Assembly (NCBI GenBank): GCA_009693505.1
Contig: SHXD01000004.1
Coordinates: forward strand, 17,314-81,313
Length of the DNA: 64,000 bases
Source: Limnohabitans sp.
GTDB taxonomy: Bacteria; Pseudomonadota; Gammaproteobacteria; Burkholderiales; Burkholderiaceae_C
Direction: 5' to 3'
A program made the position numbers and the translations under genes. Of the stretch, positions 1 through 8,792 are shown in pieces; positions within the stretch are counted from its first letter, which is position 1, and every line of letters starts with the position of its first letter. The notes beneath the pieces are model-generated. The model was not told the origin of the DNA, searched no databases, and saw only the letters and a list, made by a program, of their open reading frames with translations.

Positions 1-257
1 TTCCACTCGTACAAAGCCTCGCGTTGCTCCATGCCGTCATAACACTGCAAGCGAATTAGGGGGCGTCCCAAAATTCTGGCCAGTGCTTTGGCCAGCTCTG
101 TTTTACCAACGCCAGGTTCACCTTCTAAAAGGAGAGGGCGCTCTAATTTGAGGCTCAAAAAAACGGCGGTGATAAGCCGCCGTTCCGCGAAATAGCCCAC
201 GCCTTGTAGGGCTTGGGCAAGTTCGTCGATGGTTTTGAAAGTGTCTTTTGCGGTCAT
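1..257 (-). CDS. MoxR-type AAA ATPase, CoxD-like (partial, 3' end outside window)
   Basis: Only the first 85 or so codons are present; the gene runs off the left edge. The start ATG (255-257) overlaps the stop of the FAD subunit gene as ATGA, so the two are translationally coupled. The N-terminus carries a Walker A P-loop (GEPGVGKTELAKAL) followed by the 'RLQCYDG' segment typical of MoxR/CoxD AAA+ ATPases. In carboxydotrophs CoxD helps mature the Mo-Cu active site of CO dehydrogenase; MoxR proteins in other molybdenum-hydroxylase operons are thought to be maturation chaperones. Here it is the fourth gene after the S, L and M subunits, which supports the same role. The family is secure, the precise substrate is inferred. 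Confidence 0.85.
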   Translation of the reverse strand, partial: MTAKDTFKTIDELAQALQGVGYFAERRLITAVFLSLKLERPLLLEGEPGVGKTELAKALARILGRPLIRLQCYDGMEQREALYEW

Positions 258-1045
258 CCGTTCGCCTGTTTCACCGCCCTTTGAGTTTGCACGGTGATCA
301 GGTGCGCGCGGTAGGCTTTTGAAGCGTGCAGGTCGGCATTGAGATCTGTAGAGTCTACCGCGACGCCAGCCACTGCTTCTGGGGTAAAGCTTTTGGTCAA
401 AGCGGCTTCCAGACCAGCGTGCCGGAACACACCATTGGCTGCACCTGTGATGGCTACACGGGCGCCAGAAGCAGTGTGAGCAACAAACACACCGACCAAT
501 GCATAACGGGATGCCGGTTGGTTGAATTTGGCGTAGGCAGACTTAGTGGGAATGGGGAAGCTGACAGAGGTGATGATTTCTCCCGCGTTTAACGCGGTGG
601 CATACATGCCTAGGAAGAAGTCATCGGCCTTGATGGTGCGCTTGTCTGTATGGATCGTAGCGCCCATGGCCAACAGGGCACTGGGATAGCAAGCTGCAGG
701 ATCGTTGTTGGCCACTGAGCCGCCAATGGTGCCCATCGAGCGAACTTGTTTGTCGCCAATGTTGTTGGCCAATAAAGCCAGACCAGGAATGTTCTTCTGA
801 ACTTCAGCGTTGTCGGCCACGTCTTGGTGACGCGTCATGGCACCAATGACGATGTTGTTGCCGTCCTTCTTGATGCCAGCCAAGCCGCTGATAGCGGCCA
901 AGTCAACCAAGGTATCGGGTTGTTGCAGGCGCTGCTTCATGGCAGCGATCATGGTTTGGCCACCGGCCAAAACTTGACCGCCAGCCTGCGCCGATTTCTG
1001 GGCATCTGCCAATGCAGTGGGGCGCTCGTATTTGAATGCGTACAT
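254..1045 (-). CDS. FAD-binding medium subunit of xanthine dehydrogenase/CO dehydrogenase family
   Basis: This 263-residue protein is the flavin subunit (CoxM/CutM type) that passes electrons from the iron-sulfur subunit to an acceptor. Two flavin-binding signatures are visible: an AGGQT segment near residue 22 and TIGGSVANNDPAACYP near residue 107. Length is slightly short of CoxM (about 285). It lies 22 bases downstream of the large subunit gene and overlaps the MoxR gene by ATGA, so all belong to one operon. The substrate cannot be read from this subunit. Confidence 0.9.
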   Translation of the reverse strand: MYAFKYERPTALADAQKSAQAGGQVLAGGQTMIAAMKQRLQQPDTLVDLAAISGLAGIKKDGNNIVIGAMTRHQDVADNAEVQKNIPGLALLANNIGDKQVRSMGTIGGSVANNDPAACYPSALLAMGATIHTDKRTIKADDFFLGMYATALNAGEIITSVSFPIPTKSAYAKFNQPASRYALVGVFVAHTASGARVAITGAANGVFRHAGLEAALTKSFTPEAVAGVAVDSTDLNADLHASKAYRAHLITVQTQRAVKQANG

Positions 1046-1067
1046 GTTGAGTTCTCCGAATTTCTAA

Positions 1068-3443
1068 TTAATGCTTGGCGGATTGAATGGCTTCCCACAC
1101 GCGGTGCGGTGTGGCAGGCATGTCAAAGTCTTTGACACCCAAGGGGGCCAAAGCGTCAAGTACGGCATTGATGACTGAAGGGGGAGAGCCGATGGCGCCC
1201 GCTTCGCCGCAACCCTTGGTACCCAATGGGTTGGTGGTGCAAGGTGTGCACTCGTGGCCAATGACAAAATCAGGGAAATCGTCTGCTCGTGGCATGCTGT
1301 AATCCATGAATGAGCCAGTCAAGAGTTGACCAGTTTCTTTGTCATAGACGCAATTTTCCATGAGCGCTTGACCGATGCCTTGCACCAAACCGCCATGCAC
1401 TTGGCCTTCCACAATCATGGGATTGATGATGATGCCGAAGTCGTCGACTGCGGTGAACTTATCCACCTTGGTGACACCTGTTTCAGGGTCAATTTCTACT
1501 TCGCAAATGTACGTGCCCGAAGGGAACGTGAAATTGGTTGGGTCGTAGAAAGCCGTTTCGTTGAGGCCTGGCTCTAACTTGTCCAAGGGGTAGTTGTGCG
1601 GCACATAAGCTGTGAGCGCAACGCTGCCAAATGGAATTTTCTTGTCAGTGCCTTTGACGCTGAATTCACCGTTGGCAAAATCAATGTCGGCGTCACCTGC
1701 TTCCATGAGGTGAGCTGCAATTTTCTTGGCCTTGGCCTCAATTTTGTCGAGTGCGCGCATGAGGGCGGCGCCGCCAACAGAGATAGAGCGTGAGCCGTAC
1801 GTGCCCATACCGAAAGGCACGCGGCCCGTGTCGCCGTGAACGATGTCGACGTTTTCAACAGGGATGCCCAAGCGCGCTGCCACCACCTGTGCAAAGGTGG
1901 TTTCGTGACCCTGGCCGTGGCTATGTGAACCAGTGAACACAGTGACGCTGCCTGTGGGGTGCACGCGAACTTCGCCGCACTCAAACAAACCAGCGCGAGC
2001 GCCCAATGCACCTGCCACGTTGCTGGGGGCCAAGCCGCAAGCTTCGATGTAGCTAGAGTAACCAATACCGCGCAGCATACCTTTGGCCGCACTGGCAGCT
2101 TTGCGGGCTGGGAAGCCCGCCACGTCGCCCAGTTTGTTGGCGTGGTTCATGAGGGCGTGGAAATCGCCGGTGTCGTATTGCAAAGCCACAGGGGTTTGAT
2201 ACGGGAACTGCGTGATGAAGTTCTTGCTGCGAATGGCGTCTTGGGTCATGCCCAATTCCCATGCGGCACGAGACACAATGCGCTCGAGCAAGTAGGTGGC
2301 TTCTGGACGACCAGCACCGCGGTAGGCATCAACTGGCGCTGTGTTTGTGAACCATGCATCCACTTCCACGTAAACCTGAGGTGTGGCGTATTGGCCGGCC
2401 AACAAGGTGGCGTACAAAATGGTAGGAACCGCAGTTGAGAACGTGGACAGGTACGCGCCCAAGTTGGCGTCGGTGTTGACGCGCAATGCCAAGAACTTGC
2501 CATCTTTGTCGAGGGCCAACTCAGCATGACTGGAATGGTCACGGCCGTGTGCATCGCATAAGAAAGCTTCTGAACGATCGCAATTCCATTTGATGTTGCG
2601 ATTGAGCTTTTTGGAAGCCCATGTGAGGCACACGTCTTCGGCATACAGATAAATTTTGGCGCCAAAACCACCACCCACATCGGGTGCAATGACGCGCACT
2701 TTGTGTTCGGGCAAGCCCAGCACAAAGGCAGTCATGAGCAAGCGCTCGACGTGCGGATTTTGGTTCGACACATAAAGTGTGTATTCGTCGTTGGCGCGGT
2801 TGTAGCTGCCAATGGCGGCGCGGGGCTCCATGGGGTTGGGCACCAAGCGGTTGTTAATGAGGTCTAGCTTGGTGACGTGAGCGGCACCTGCAAACGCAGC
2901 ATCGACGGCAGCCTTGTCACCAATGGCCCAGTTGTAGCAGTGGTTGTCAGGGGCTTCAGCATGCAGAGCCGTTGAAGTTTTAGCATGGCGCACATCTACC
3001 ACAGCAGGCAGTACGTCGTATTCAACTTCTACCAACTCGGCCGCATTCTTGGCTTGTTCCAAAGTTTCAGCCACCACCATGGCCACGTGGTCGCCCACAT
3101 AGCGGACCTTGCCATTGGCAAGAATGGGGTGGGGCGGCTCGTTCATGGGCTTGCCACTGGTGTCGGTGATAAGCCAGCCGCAAGGCAGGCCATTGATCTT
3201 GGCATCGACGACATCAGGGCCGTCTAGCACGGCCACAACACCAGGTGCTGCCAAGGCTTTGGCCTTGTTGACGCTTTTGATGTTGGCATGTGCATGCGGC
3301 GAACGCACGAACGCAGCATGCGTCATGTTTTCGAGGCGGATGTCGTCTGTGTAGTTGCCAGCGCCTGTGAGGAAGCGGTAGTCTTCCTTGCGACGTAGGG
3401 ACTCACCGATGTGAGGAAGTTTGGAGAAATCTGATGCACCCAT
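1068..3443 (-). CDS. Molybdopterin-binding large subunit, form II CoxL-like (aldehyde oxidase/xanthine dehydrogenase family)
   Basis: A 791-residue catalytic subunit that holds the molybdenum-cytosine-dinucleotide cofactor. Residues 373-379 read AYRGAGR, the form II signature; true aerobic CO dehydrogenase (form I) has AYxCSFR with the copper-binding cysteine, which is absent here. The C-terminal [12 protein letters not shown] contains the conserved base-acting glutamate of Mo hydroxylases. The subunit order S-L-M is also the form II order. Start supported by AAGGAG six bases upstream of the ATG. Form II enzymes mostly have unknown substrates (aromatic or N-heterocyclic compounds and aldehydes are candidates), so calling it CO dehydrogenase would be misleading. 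Confidence 0.92.
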   Translation of the reverse strand: MGASDFSKLPHIGESLRRKEDYRFLTGAGNYTDDIRLENMTHAAFVRSPHAHANIKSVNKAKALAAPGVVAVLDGPDVVDAKINGLPCGWLITDTSGKPMNEPPHPILANGKVRYVGDHVAMVVAETLEQAKNAAELVEVEYDVLPAVVDVRHAKTSTALHAEAPDNHCYNWAIGDKAAVDAAFAGAAHVTKLDLINNRLVPNPMEPRAAIGSYNRANDEYTLYVSNQNPHVERLLMTAFVLGLPEHKVRVIAPDVGGGFGAKIYLYAEDVCLTWASKKLNRNIKWNCDRSEAFLCDAHGRDHSSHAELALDKDGKFLALRVNTDANLGAYLSTFSTAVPTILYATLLAGQYATPQVYVEVDAWFTNTAPVDAYRGAGRPEATYLLERIVSRAAWELGMTQDAIRSKNFITQFPYQTPVALQYDTGDFHALMNHANKLGDVAGFPARKAASAAKGMLRGIGYSSYIEACGLAPSNVAGALGARAGLFECGEVRVHPTGSVTVFTGSHSHGQGHETTFAQVVAARLGIPVENVDIVHGDTGRVPFGMGTYGSRSISVGGAALMRALDKIEAKAKKIAAHLMEAGDADIDFANGEFSVKGTDKKIPFGSVALTAYVPHNYPLDKLEPGLNETAFYDPTNFTFPSGTYICEVEIDPETGVTKVDKFTAVDDFGIIINPMIVEGQVHGGLVQGIGQALMENCVYDKETGQLLTGSFMDYSMPRADDFPDFVIGHECTPCTTNPLGTKGCGEAGAIGSPPSVINAVLDALAPLGVKDFDMPATPHRVWEAIQSAKH

Positions 3444-3453
3444 GGTGAGCTCC

Positions 3454-3921
3454 TTAAGCGTTCATGGCAGCAGAACCCTGCTGCACGGCTTTGACAATGT
3501 TTTGGTAACCGGTGCAACGGCACAGATTGCCTTCGAGCAATTCGCGAATTTCTAATTCGCTGGCCTTGGGGTGGCGGTTGGCAATGTCAACCGCGCTCAT
3601 GACCATGCCGGTGGTGCAAAAACCGCATTGCAAACCGTGGCACTCTTTGAAGGCGGCTTGCATGGGGTGCATGGTGCCATCGGCATGAGCCAAGCCTTCA
3701 ATGGTGGTAATTTCAGCGCCTTGGGCTTGGGCTGTCAGCATGTTGCATGACTTGACTGCACGGCCGTTGACATGAACAGTACAAGCACCGCATTGGGCTG
3801 TGTCGCAGCCAACGTGAGTGCCGGTGAGTTTGAGGTGCTCGCGCAAGGCGTTGACGAGCAATGTATTGGGGGCTGCGTCAACGGACACCGATTTGCCGTT
3901 GACCTTCATTTGAACCTGCAT
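3454..3921 (-). CDS. [2Fe-2S] small subunit of Mo hydroxylase, CoxS-like
   Basis: A 155-residue protein with both iron-sulfur clusters of the family. The plant-ferredoxin-type cluster is bound by C39, C44, C47 and C59; the second, all-helical cluster by C99, C102, C134 and C136 (CGFC and CRCTGY). It relays electrons from the Mo centre to FAD. It is the first of the S-L-M genes, with a CTCCT complement of the ribosome site (3928-3932) seven bases before the ATG. Upstream on the minus strand TTGACC and TATAAG lie 20 bases apart in the 104-base gap after the TRAP permease gene, a poor promoter match, so read-through from the transporter genes is possible. Confidence 0.93.
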   Translation of the reverse strand: MQVQMKVNGKSVSVDAAPNTLLVNALREHLKLTGTHVGCDTAQCGACTVHVNGRAVKSCNMLTAQAQGAEITTIEGLAHADGTMHPMQAAFKECHGLQCGFCTTGMVMSAVDIANRHPKASELEIRELLEGNLCRCTGYQNIVKAVQQGSAAMNA

Positions 3922-4025
3922 GCGTGACTCCTGAGGGTGAATTCGTCCTCCAGTAGATCACGCCCTTGCACCCTTGTTTTTAAGGACTTTCCCTTATAAA
4001 TAGACCAAGTATGACTAGGGTCAAT

Positions 4026-6212
4026 TTAACTGACTTTGGCTCTGCGCCACTGATTCACCGCCATGGGAATGACCAATGCAACACCCACAAGCGTGGCCGT
4101 CAGACTGGGTGCAATCATGAGCAAAGCAGCAAACAGGCAGGACAGTTGCTCCCAACGTTTCATTTCGACCAGCATGAATTTACTCAAGGCCGCCGCCATG
4201 AGGGTAATGCCCATGATGCAACCGGTAAAAGTGATGATGAAACTTTCCCAAGTAAAGCCTTTGGCAACCAAAAGCAAAGAGGGAGAAAACACAAAGACAA
4301 ATGGCACCAAAGCTTTGGCCAGCCCCAAGCGGAAGGCCGTGTTGCCGGTTTTAAAGGGGTCACTGCCTGCCATACCAGCCGCCGCATAAGCTGCCAGCGC
4401 CACAGGTGGTGTGATATCGGCCAATACGCCGTAATAAAACACAAAGAAGTGGGCCACCAAAGGTTCAACGCCAAGGCCAACCAAGGTTGGTGCTGCAACC
4501 GTGACCATGATGATGTAGGTGGCCGTAGTGGGTACACCGCAGCCCATCAAGATGCATACCAAGCCCGTCATGATGAGCGCAGCCAGCAAGGTGAGGGTGT
4601 TCAAGGACACCCAGTCAGAGGGAATCACGCCGCCCATGACCGCTGAAATACTTTGCGCAGCTTGCGTGATGATGTAGCTGATTTTGAAACCCACTCCCGT
4701 GAGTGTCACCACACCAATCACGATGCCCACAGTGGCGGCGGCGGCACCCACTGCCAACGCATATTTGGCGCCAGTTTCGAGAGCTTCAACCAAGACGTGG
4801 GGTTCTATCCGACCACGCACGCCGCCCCAAATGTAGGCGGCGGCACCCGTTACGACAGCCACCACGAAAAGAACCATCTTGATGGTGCTGTTCTCGTTGC
4901 CAAAGTCAGAAAAAGCGATGGTCATCAAGAGGATGTGCATGACAAGCAACAAGCCCCAGTTTTTCAACTGATTGCCACTCACACGGGTGGTCATGCCCAC
5001 AATGGCGCAGGAGCTGATGCCTACAAAGGCCGCCAAGTAAGGCGTGCGCCCCGACACTAAGATGCTGATGAGCAAGACCAGTGGAATAAGGGTGGGCCAA
5101 CGCATTTGCATGGATTCACGCAGACGTGGCATTTCTTCTTCGGTGAGTCCTCTAAGTCCATAACGCTTGGCTTCAAAGTGAACCTGCATGAAGACGCCAA
5201 AGAAGTGCATGAACGCAGGTACGACCGAAGCGGCAACGATGGTTTGATAAGGGACGTTCAAGAATTCAATCATCAAGAACGCTGCAGCTCCTAAAACGGG
5301 TGGTGTGATTTGACCGCCAGTTGAAGAAGCCGCTTCAACTGCAGCAGCAAAATGTTTTTTGTAACCCACCCGAATCATGGCAGGAATGGTGAGTGAACCC
5401 ACAGTGACGGCATTGGCCACCGAAGAGCCACTGAGCATGCCAAATAAAGCAGAGCCAAACACGCTGACCTTTGCAGGGCCACCTGCGTAGCGACCGGCAA
5501 TGCTGGAGGCAACGTCTAAGAACAACTGGCCTAGACCAATGCGTGTAGCCATCACGCCAAACAACACAAAGTGAAATACGTAGGTGGCCACCACGCCGAC
5601 CGCCACACCATAAATACCTTGGCTGGTGAGGTATTGGTGGTTGATCATCATGGACCAGTTGGCACCTGCATGCTTCAGCAAGCCCGGAAAATAGGGCCCA
5701 AGCAATGCATAGATGGTGAAGCCTATGGCAATGATCGGCAAAGGCCAGCCCATGGAGCGCCTTGTGGCCTCCAGCAAGGAAATGAACAAGATGCTGCCCA
5801 TGATGACGTCCATGTTGCTGGGGTTGCCCACGCGGAACATCAGGTCATCAAAGACATAAGGAATGTACAGAACACTCAAAGCACATGCGCCTGCTAAGAG
5901 CCAATCTACAAGCGGAACACCGCCAGGGTTTAACAGAGAACTTTTGATGCTTCTTTCGGCCGAAGATACGCTGAATGCAAAGACCAAAAAAATCATGCCC
6001 AGCACAAAAGCCAGGTGCACACCACGGTGTGTGATTTCTTGCAACAAACCAAACCCTGCCGTGTAGTAATGGAAGGCAGAAAGGGCAATTAAAAGCCATT
6101 TGACGATTTGCGTTGCCGGTGGCATGGTGGGCCGAAAGCGCATCTCAGGATCAAATTTTTCTTCGAGTTCTTGTAACTTTTGATCGTCAGGGAGCAGGGT
6201 GGCAGCGGTCAT
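4026..6212 (-). CDS. TRAP transporter fused permease (4TM/12TM)
   Basis: A 728-residue membrane protein in which the small (DctQ-like) and large (DctM-like) TRAP permease subunits are fused, as is usual for TAXI-type systems. Many hydrophobic segments are visible; the DctM part contains SGSSVANAVTVGSLTIP and GVPTTATYIIMV, the two re-entrant-loop motifs of the family. It should import an organic anion using the sodium or proton gradient together with the TAXI receptor encoded just upstream (82 bases away, with a strong hairpin in the gap). The Mo hydroxylase genes follow on the same strand, suggesting the imported compound is its substrate. Confidence 0.93.
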   Translation of the reverse strand: MTAATLLPDDQKLQELEEKFDPEMRFRPTMPPATQIVKWLLIALSAFHYYTAGFGLLQEITHRGVHLAFVLGMIFLVFAFSVSSAERSIKSSLLNPGGVPLVDWLLAGACALSVLYIPYVFDDLMFRVGNPSNMDVIMGSILFISLLEATRRSMGWPLPIIAIGFTIYALLGPYFPGLLKHAGANWSMMINHQYLTSQGIYGVAVGVVATYVFHFVLFGVMATRIGLGQLFLDVASSIAGRYAGGPAKVSVFGSALFGMLSGSSVANAVTVGSLTIPAMIRVGYKKHFAAAVEAASSTGGQITPPVLGAAAFLMIEFLNVPYQTIVAASVVPAFMHFFGVFMQVHFEAKRYGLRGLTEEEMPRLRESMQMRWPTLIPLVLLISILVSGRTPYLAAFVGISSCAIVGMTTRVSGNQLKNWGLLLVMHILLMTIAFSDFGNENSTIKMVLFVVAVVTGAAAYIWGGVRGRIEPHVLVEALETGAKYALAVGAAAATVGIVIGVVTLTGVGFKISYIITQAAQSISAVMGGVIPSDWVSLNTLTLLAALIMTGLVCILMGCGVPTTATYIIMVTVAAPTLVGLGVEPLVAHFFVFYYGVLADITPPVALAAYAAAGMAGSDPFKTGNTAFRLGLAKALVPFVFVFSPSLLLVAKGFTWESFIITFTGCIMGITLMAAALSKFMLVEMKRWEQLSCLFAALLMIAPSLTATLVGVALVIPMAVNQWRRAKVS

Positions 6213-6239
6213 GTGAATACTCTGAAAACTTCAAGTAAT

Positions 6240-6274
6240 AACGGGCGAGTTAACCTTGAGTTAACTCGCCCGTT
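6240..6274 (-). promoter_or_regulatory. Perfect 15-bp intercistronic stem-loop
   Basis: Positions 6240-6254 and 6260-6274 are exact reverse complements with a five-base loop. No U-run follows on the minus strand, so it is not a typical intrinsic terminator. It sits between the receptor and permease genes, where such hairpins often protect the upstream mRNA and let the binding protein be made in excess. Function is inferred. Confidence 0.7.
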
Positions 6275-6294
6275 GGCATTGAACGAAAGTTAAA

Positions 6295-7272
6295 TTATTT
6301 CAACACACCGGCTTCGCGGTAGTATTTTTCAGCCCCTGGGTGAAAAGGAATGCCAGCGCCTTGCACAGCATTTTTCAAAGTAATCAGCTTGCCTTTGGCA
6401 TGGCCAGCAGCCAATGCTTTTTGGGTGGACTCGCTGTACAAAGCTTTGGTAATTTGGTAGATGGTTTCAGTGTCTGCTTTGGCGCTGGTGACCCACTGGG
6501 CACCTACAGACAAAGTGTTCACCGAATCAACGTCTTTGTAGGTGGCAGCTGGCACACTGTCGATAGCAAAGAACGAGCTTGTGTTGCGAAGTGCTTGTGC
6601 TTGTGCACCCTCAATGGGCAACAAAGCAATGCCTCCGCCACTTGAAGCCAATTCAGCAATGGCGCCTGCAGGTGCGCCGCCCACAAAGAAGAAGGCATCC
6701 AATGCGCCGTCTTTCATTTTGTCGGCAGCTTGGTTGGGCTTGATGTATTCAGGCTTGATTTCAGATTCTTTGATGTTGTAGGCAGCCAAGATGATGCGTG
6801 CGTTGACCAAGGTGCCTGAGCCAGGCTCGTCTAAAGCGACACGCTTGCCTTTGAGCTCGGAAATGCTCTTGATGCCAGAAGATTTTTTAACCACCACGTG
6901 AATGGTTTCAGGGTAGAGGTTGGCAATCAGACGCAAATCTGGAATATTGGGCTTGCCTTCGTAGATGCCGGTGCCTTTTTGGGCCCATGTGGCAACGTCA
7001 GACTGGGAGAAACCTGATTCCATGGCACCGCTTGCCACGCCATTGACGTTGGCTACGGAGCCATTGGTAGCTTGTGCTGTGGCAATCAATTTACCAGGAA
7101 TAGATACGGCGTTGGCAATCATGCCGCCCACTGGATAATAGGTGCCTGCTGTACCGCCAGTGCCAATGCGAAAGAATGCTTGCGCTTGTGCGCTGGTGCT
7201 GACCGTGAGGGCCATAGGCAGAGCAACGGCTATGCCCATGGCCAAACGACGTGCAACTTGATTCAGGTTCAT
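6295..7272 (-). CDS. TAXI family TRAP transporter substrate-binding protein
   Basis: A 325-residue periplasmic receptor. The N-terminus is a classic signal peptide (basic start, hydrophobic stretch, cleavage after AQA near residue 30) followed by FFRIGTGGTAGTYYPVGG, the hallmark of the TAXI (NMT1-like) group. TAXI receptors bind glutamate, 2-oxoglutarate or other small carboxylates; the ligand here is unknown. It is the first gene of the receptor-permease pair and is separated from it by a 15-bp stem-loop. Confidence 0.93.
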   Translation of the reverse strand: MNLNQVARRLAMGIAVALPMALTVSTSAQAQAFFRIGTGGTAGTYYPVGGMIANAVSIPGKLIATAQATNGSVANVNGVASGAMESGFSQSDVATWAQKGTGIYEGKPNIPDLRLIANLYPETIHVVVKKSSGIKSISELKGKRVALDEPGSGTLVNARIILAAYNIKESEIKPEYIKPNQAADKMKDGALDAFFFVGGAPAGAIAELASSGGGIALLPIEGAQAQALRNTSSFFAIDSVPAATYKDVDSVNTLSVGAQWVTSAKADTETIYQITKALYSESTQKALAAGHAKGKLITLKNAVQGAGIPFHPGAEKYYREAGVLK

Positions 7273-7328
7273 AAATACTCCAGTTAGATCTGATTGAAAG
7301 AGTTTGCAGTAGACCCCAGTCCCATGAT

Positions 7329-7727
7329 TTAGGGAATAGGACTAACACTGATCAATTTGACAGTGTAAAGCCCAAAATAGGTCAAAACAAGCGATCCGAT
7401 TAAATGCACGCTGGCTGTGCTTAAAGCAAGCAGCAAGCGACCCTGTTGAAGCATGCCAACCACTTCAGCAGAAAAGGTGGAAAAGGTGGTGAGTGCGCCT
7501 AAAAAGCCCGTGATGCACAAAAGGCGCCATTCAGGATCGAGTTGGGGCATGTTTTGAAAAATGCCCATGCACAGGCCGATCAAATAGCCACCTATGAGGT
7601 TGGCTGCCAAAGTTCCCCAAGGAAAAATACCCGCTTCCGATGTTGGGGGGTTGAGCCATAAACCCAGTTGCCAGCGCGCCAGAGCACCTAGACATGCACC
7701 GATACAAATGGCAATGATTGATAGCAT
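7329..7727 (-). CDS. crcB: Fluoride-specific ion channel CrcB/Fluc
   Basis: A 132-residue protein with four hydrophobic segments, the usual size of a Fluc monomer that works as an antiparallel dual-topology dimer. The GALTTFSTFSAEVV stretch is the family's central break with the Na+ site and the conserved Thr/Phe/Ser residues lining the fluoride pathway. It exports fluoride to keep the cytoplasm safe. It is the only copy seen here, so it probably forms homodimers. I found no convincing fluoride riboswitch upstream (7728-7850). Confidence 0.93.
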   Translation of the reverse strand: MLSIIAICIGACLGALARWQLGLWLNPPTSEAGIFPWGTLAANLIGGYLIGLCMGIFQNMPQLDPEWRLLCITGFLGALTTFSTFSAEVVGMLQQGRLLLALSTASVHLIGSLVLTYFGLYTVKLISVSPIP

Positions 7728-7742
7728 GTTGGCATCCTAGGT

Positions 7743-7979
7743 TTAAAAGTGCGGGCCTTGCGCATTGCTTGCAGTTTCTGCAAACACATTTTCTCCGCCC
7801 AGTGCATCGGTCACATCCTTGAGCATGGGCCCAGCACGCCTGTGCTCCCAGCGTCGATGGCCAGCAATCGGTCTTTGGGGTTAATCCACAACATGACTGC
7901 GACCCGTTTGCACTTCAATTTCTGGTACGGTGTCGTTCCAGTTGGGCCCAATTCGGGAGGCCATGACATTTTTAAACAC
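7743..7979 (-). pseudogene. Possible decayed small gene (unidentified)
   Basis: The 348 bases between crcB and the racemase gene (7728-8075) have no intact convincing gene. On the minus strand a GTG (7977-7979) preceded by AAAGGA opens a frame with plausible protein sequence (MASRIGPNWNDTVPEIEVQ) that meets a TAA at codon 33 and then continues open, ending in MLKDVTDALGGENVFAE. Between the two pieces another frame supplies sensible residues (DRLLAIDAGSTGVLGP). This pattern fits a gene broken by two small frameshifts, but I recognise no family and chance is possible. Confidence 0.25.
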
Positions 7980-8075
7980 GAAAGTCCTTTGGATATCCTT
8001 TGACATTGCGTCAAATCATTCGACATCATAGAGGATGCATTTGGTTCAAAACTGCAGGCGCGAACGGATCTTCAC

Positions 8076-8792
8076 ATGAACTTGGCAATGAATACTCAAT
8101 CTGGTCAAAGTTGTTGGGGGGTGCTGATGTTGGACACACAGTTCCCGCGTTGGCCGGGTGATATTGGTTGCCGTGATGGATGGCCGTTTGAATTGATTTA
8201 TCAAAAAGTTAACGGCATGTTTCCAAATGAAATTGTCAGGAGTGCAGAAGCATTGCAGCAGCACGATGTACTGCCTTTGTTTTTGCAGGCCGCGCAAGAC
8301 TTAATTTCACAAGGCGCAGGTGGTATCACGACCAGTTGTGGCTTTTTGGTTTTGCTTCAAAACGAATTGCAATCTCGCTTGTCAGTCCCCGTCAGAACAT
8401 CAAGCTTGTTGCTACTGCCACATTTGTTGGCAGAAAATGCAACAGTAGGTGTGCTCACAATGGATGAGTTGGCACTGGATGAAGTGCATTTTCTTGCTGC
8501 GGGCGTATTGCCTAGAGATTTGTCAAGGCTCAGGGTACAAGGTGTGTCGCGCGCAGAAGAATTTGCAAGTGCCATCATGGAAAATCGTTTGCACATGAAT
8601 TTCGAAGCGGCGCAGCAAAGTGTCATTTCTGCAGCAGTATTGCTTCAGCAAAAATCACCTGAATTGCGGCATGTGGTTCTGGAATGCACCAACATGCCGC
8701 CCTATGCCAAGGCCATTGAGGCTACTACAGGCTGGCAGCTGCACAGCCTGCATCAGCTCCTCAAAGCTTCATCTGTTGAGGCATCCAAGTGA
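8076..8792 (+). CDS. Aspartate/glutamate/hydantoin racemase family protein
   Basis: A 238-residue protein with both catalytic cysteines of the cofactor-independent racemase superfamily: C88 in GITTSCGF and C204 in LECTNMPPY. These enzymes swap a proton at the alpha carbon of amino acids or hydantoins; some members are decarboxylases or maleate isomerases. No strong ribosome site precedes the first ATG; an in-frame ATG at 8088 is an alternative start. Its last 32 bases overlap the end of the opposing TRAP permease gene. The nearby TRAP operon and HyuA-HyuB fusion suggest work on a hydantoin or oxoproline-like compound, but this is inference. Confidence 0.8.
   Translation: MNLAMNTQSGQSCWGVLMLDTQFPRWPGDIGCRDGWPFELIYQKVNGMFPNEIVRSAEALQQHDVLPLFLQAAQDLISQGAGGITTSCGFLVLLQNELQSRLSVPVRTSSLLLLPHLLAENATVGVLTMDELALDEVHFLAAGVLPRDLSRLRVQGVSRAEEFASAIMENRLHMNFEAAQQSVISAAVLLQQKSPELRHVVLECTNMPPYAKAIEATTGWQLHSLHQLLKASSVEASK

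Noticed and set aside
1068..3443. Calling the large subunit a true CO dehydrogenase
   Set aside because: Residues 373-379 are AYRGAGR (form II), without the copper-binding cysteine of form I enzymes.
7749..8003. 84-residue plus-strand frame between crcB and the racemase
   Set aside because: No ribosome site, odd composition, and the opposite strand gives better protein-like sequence.
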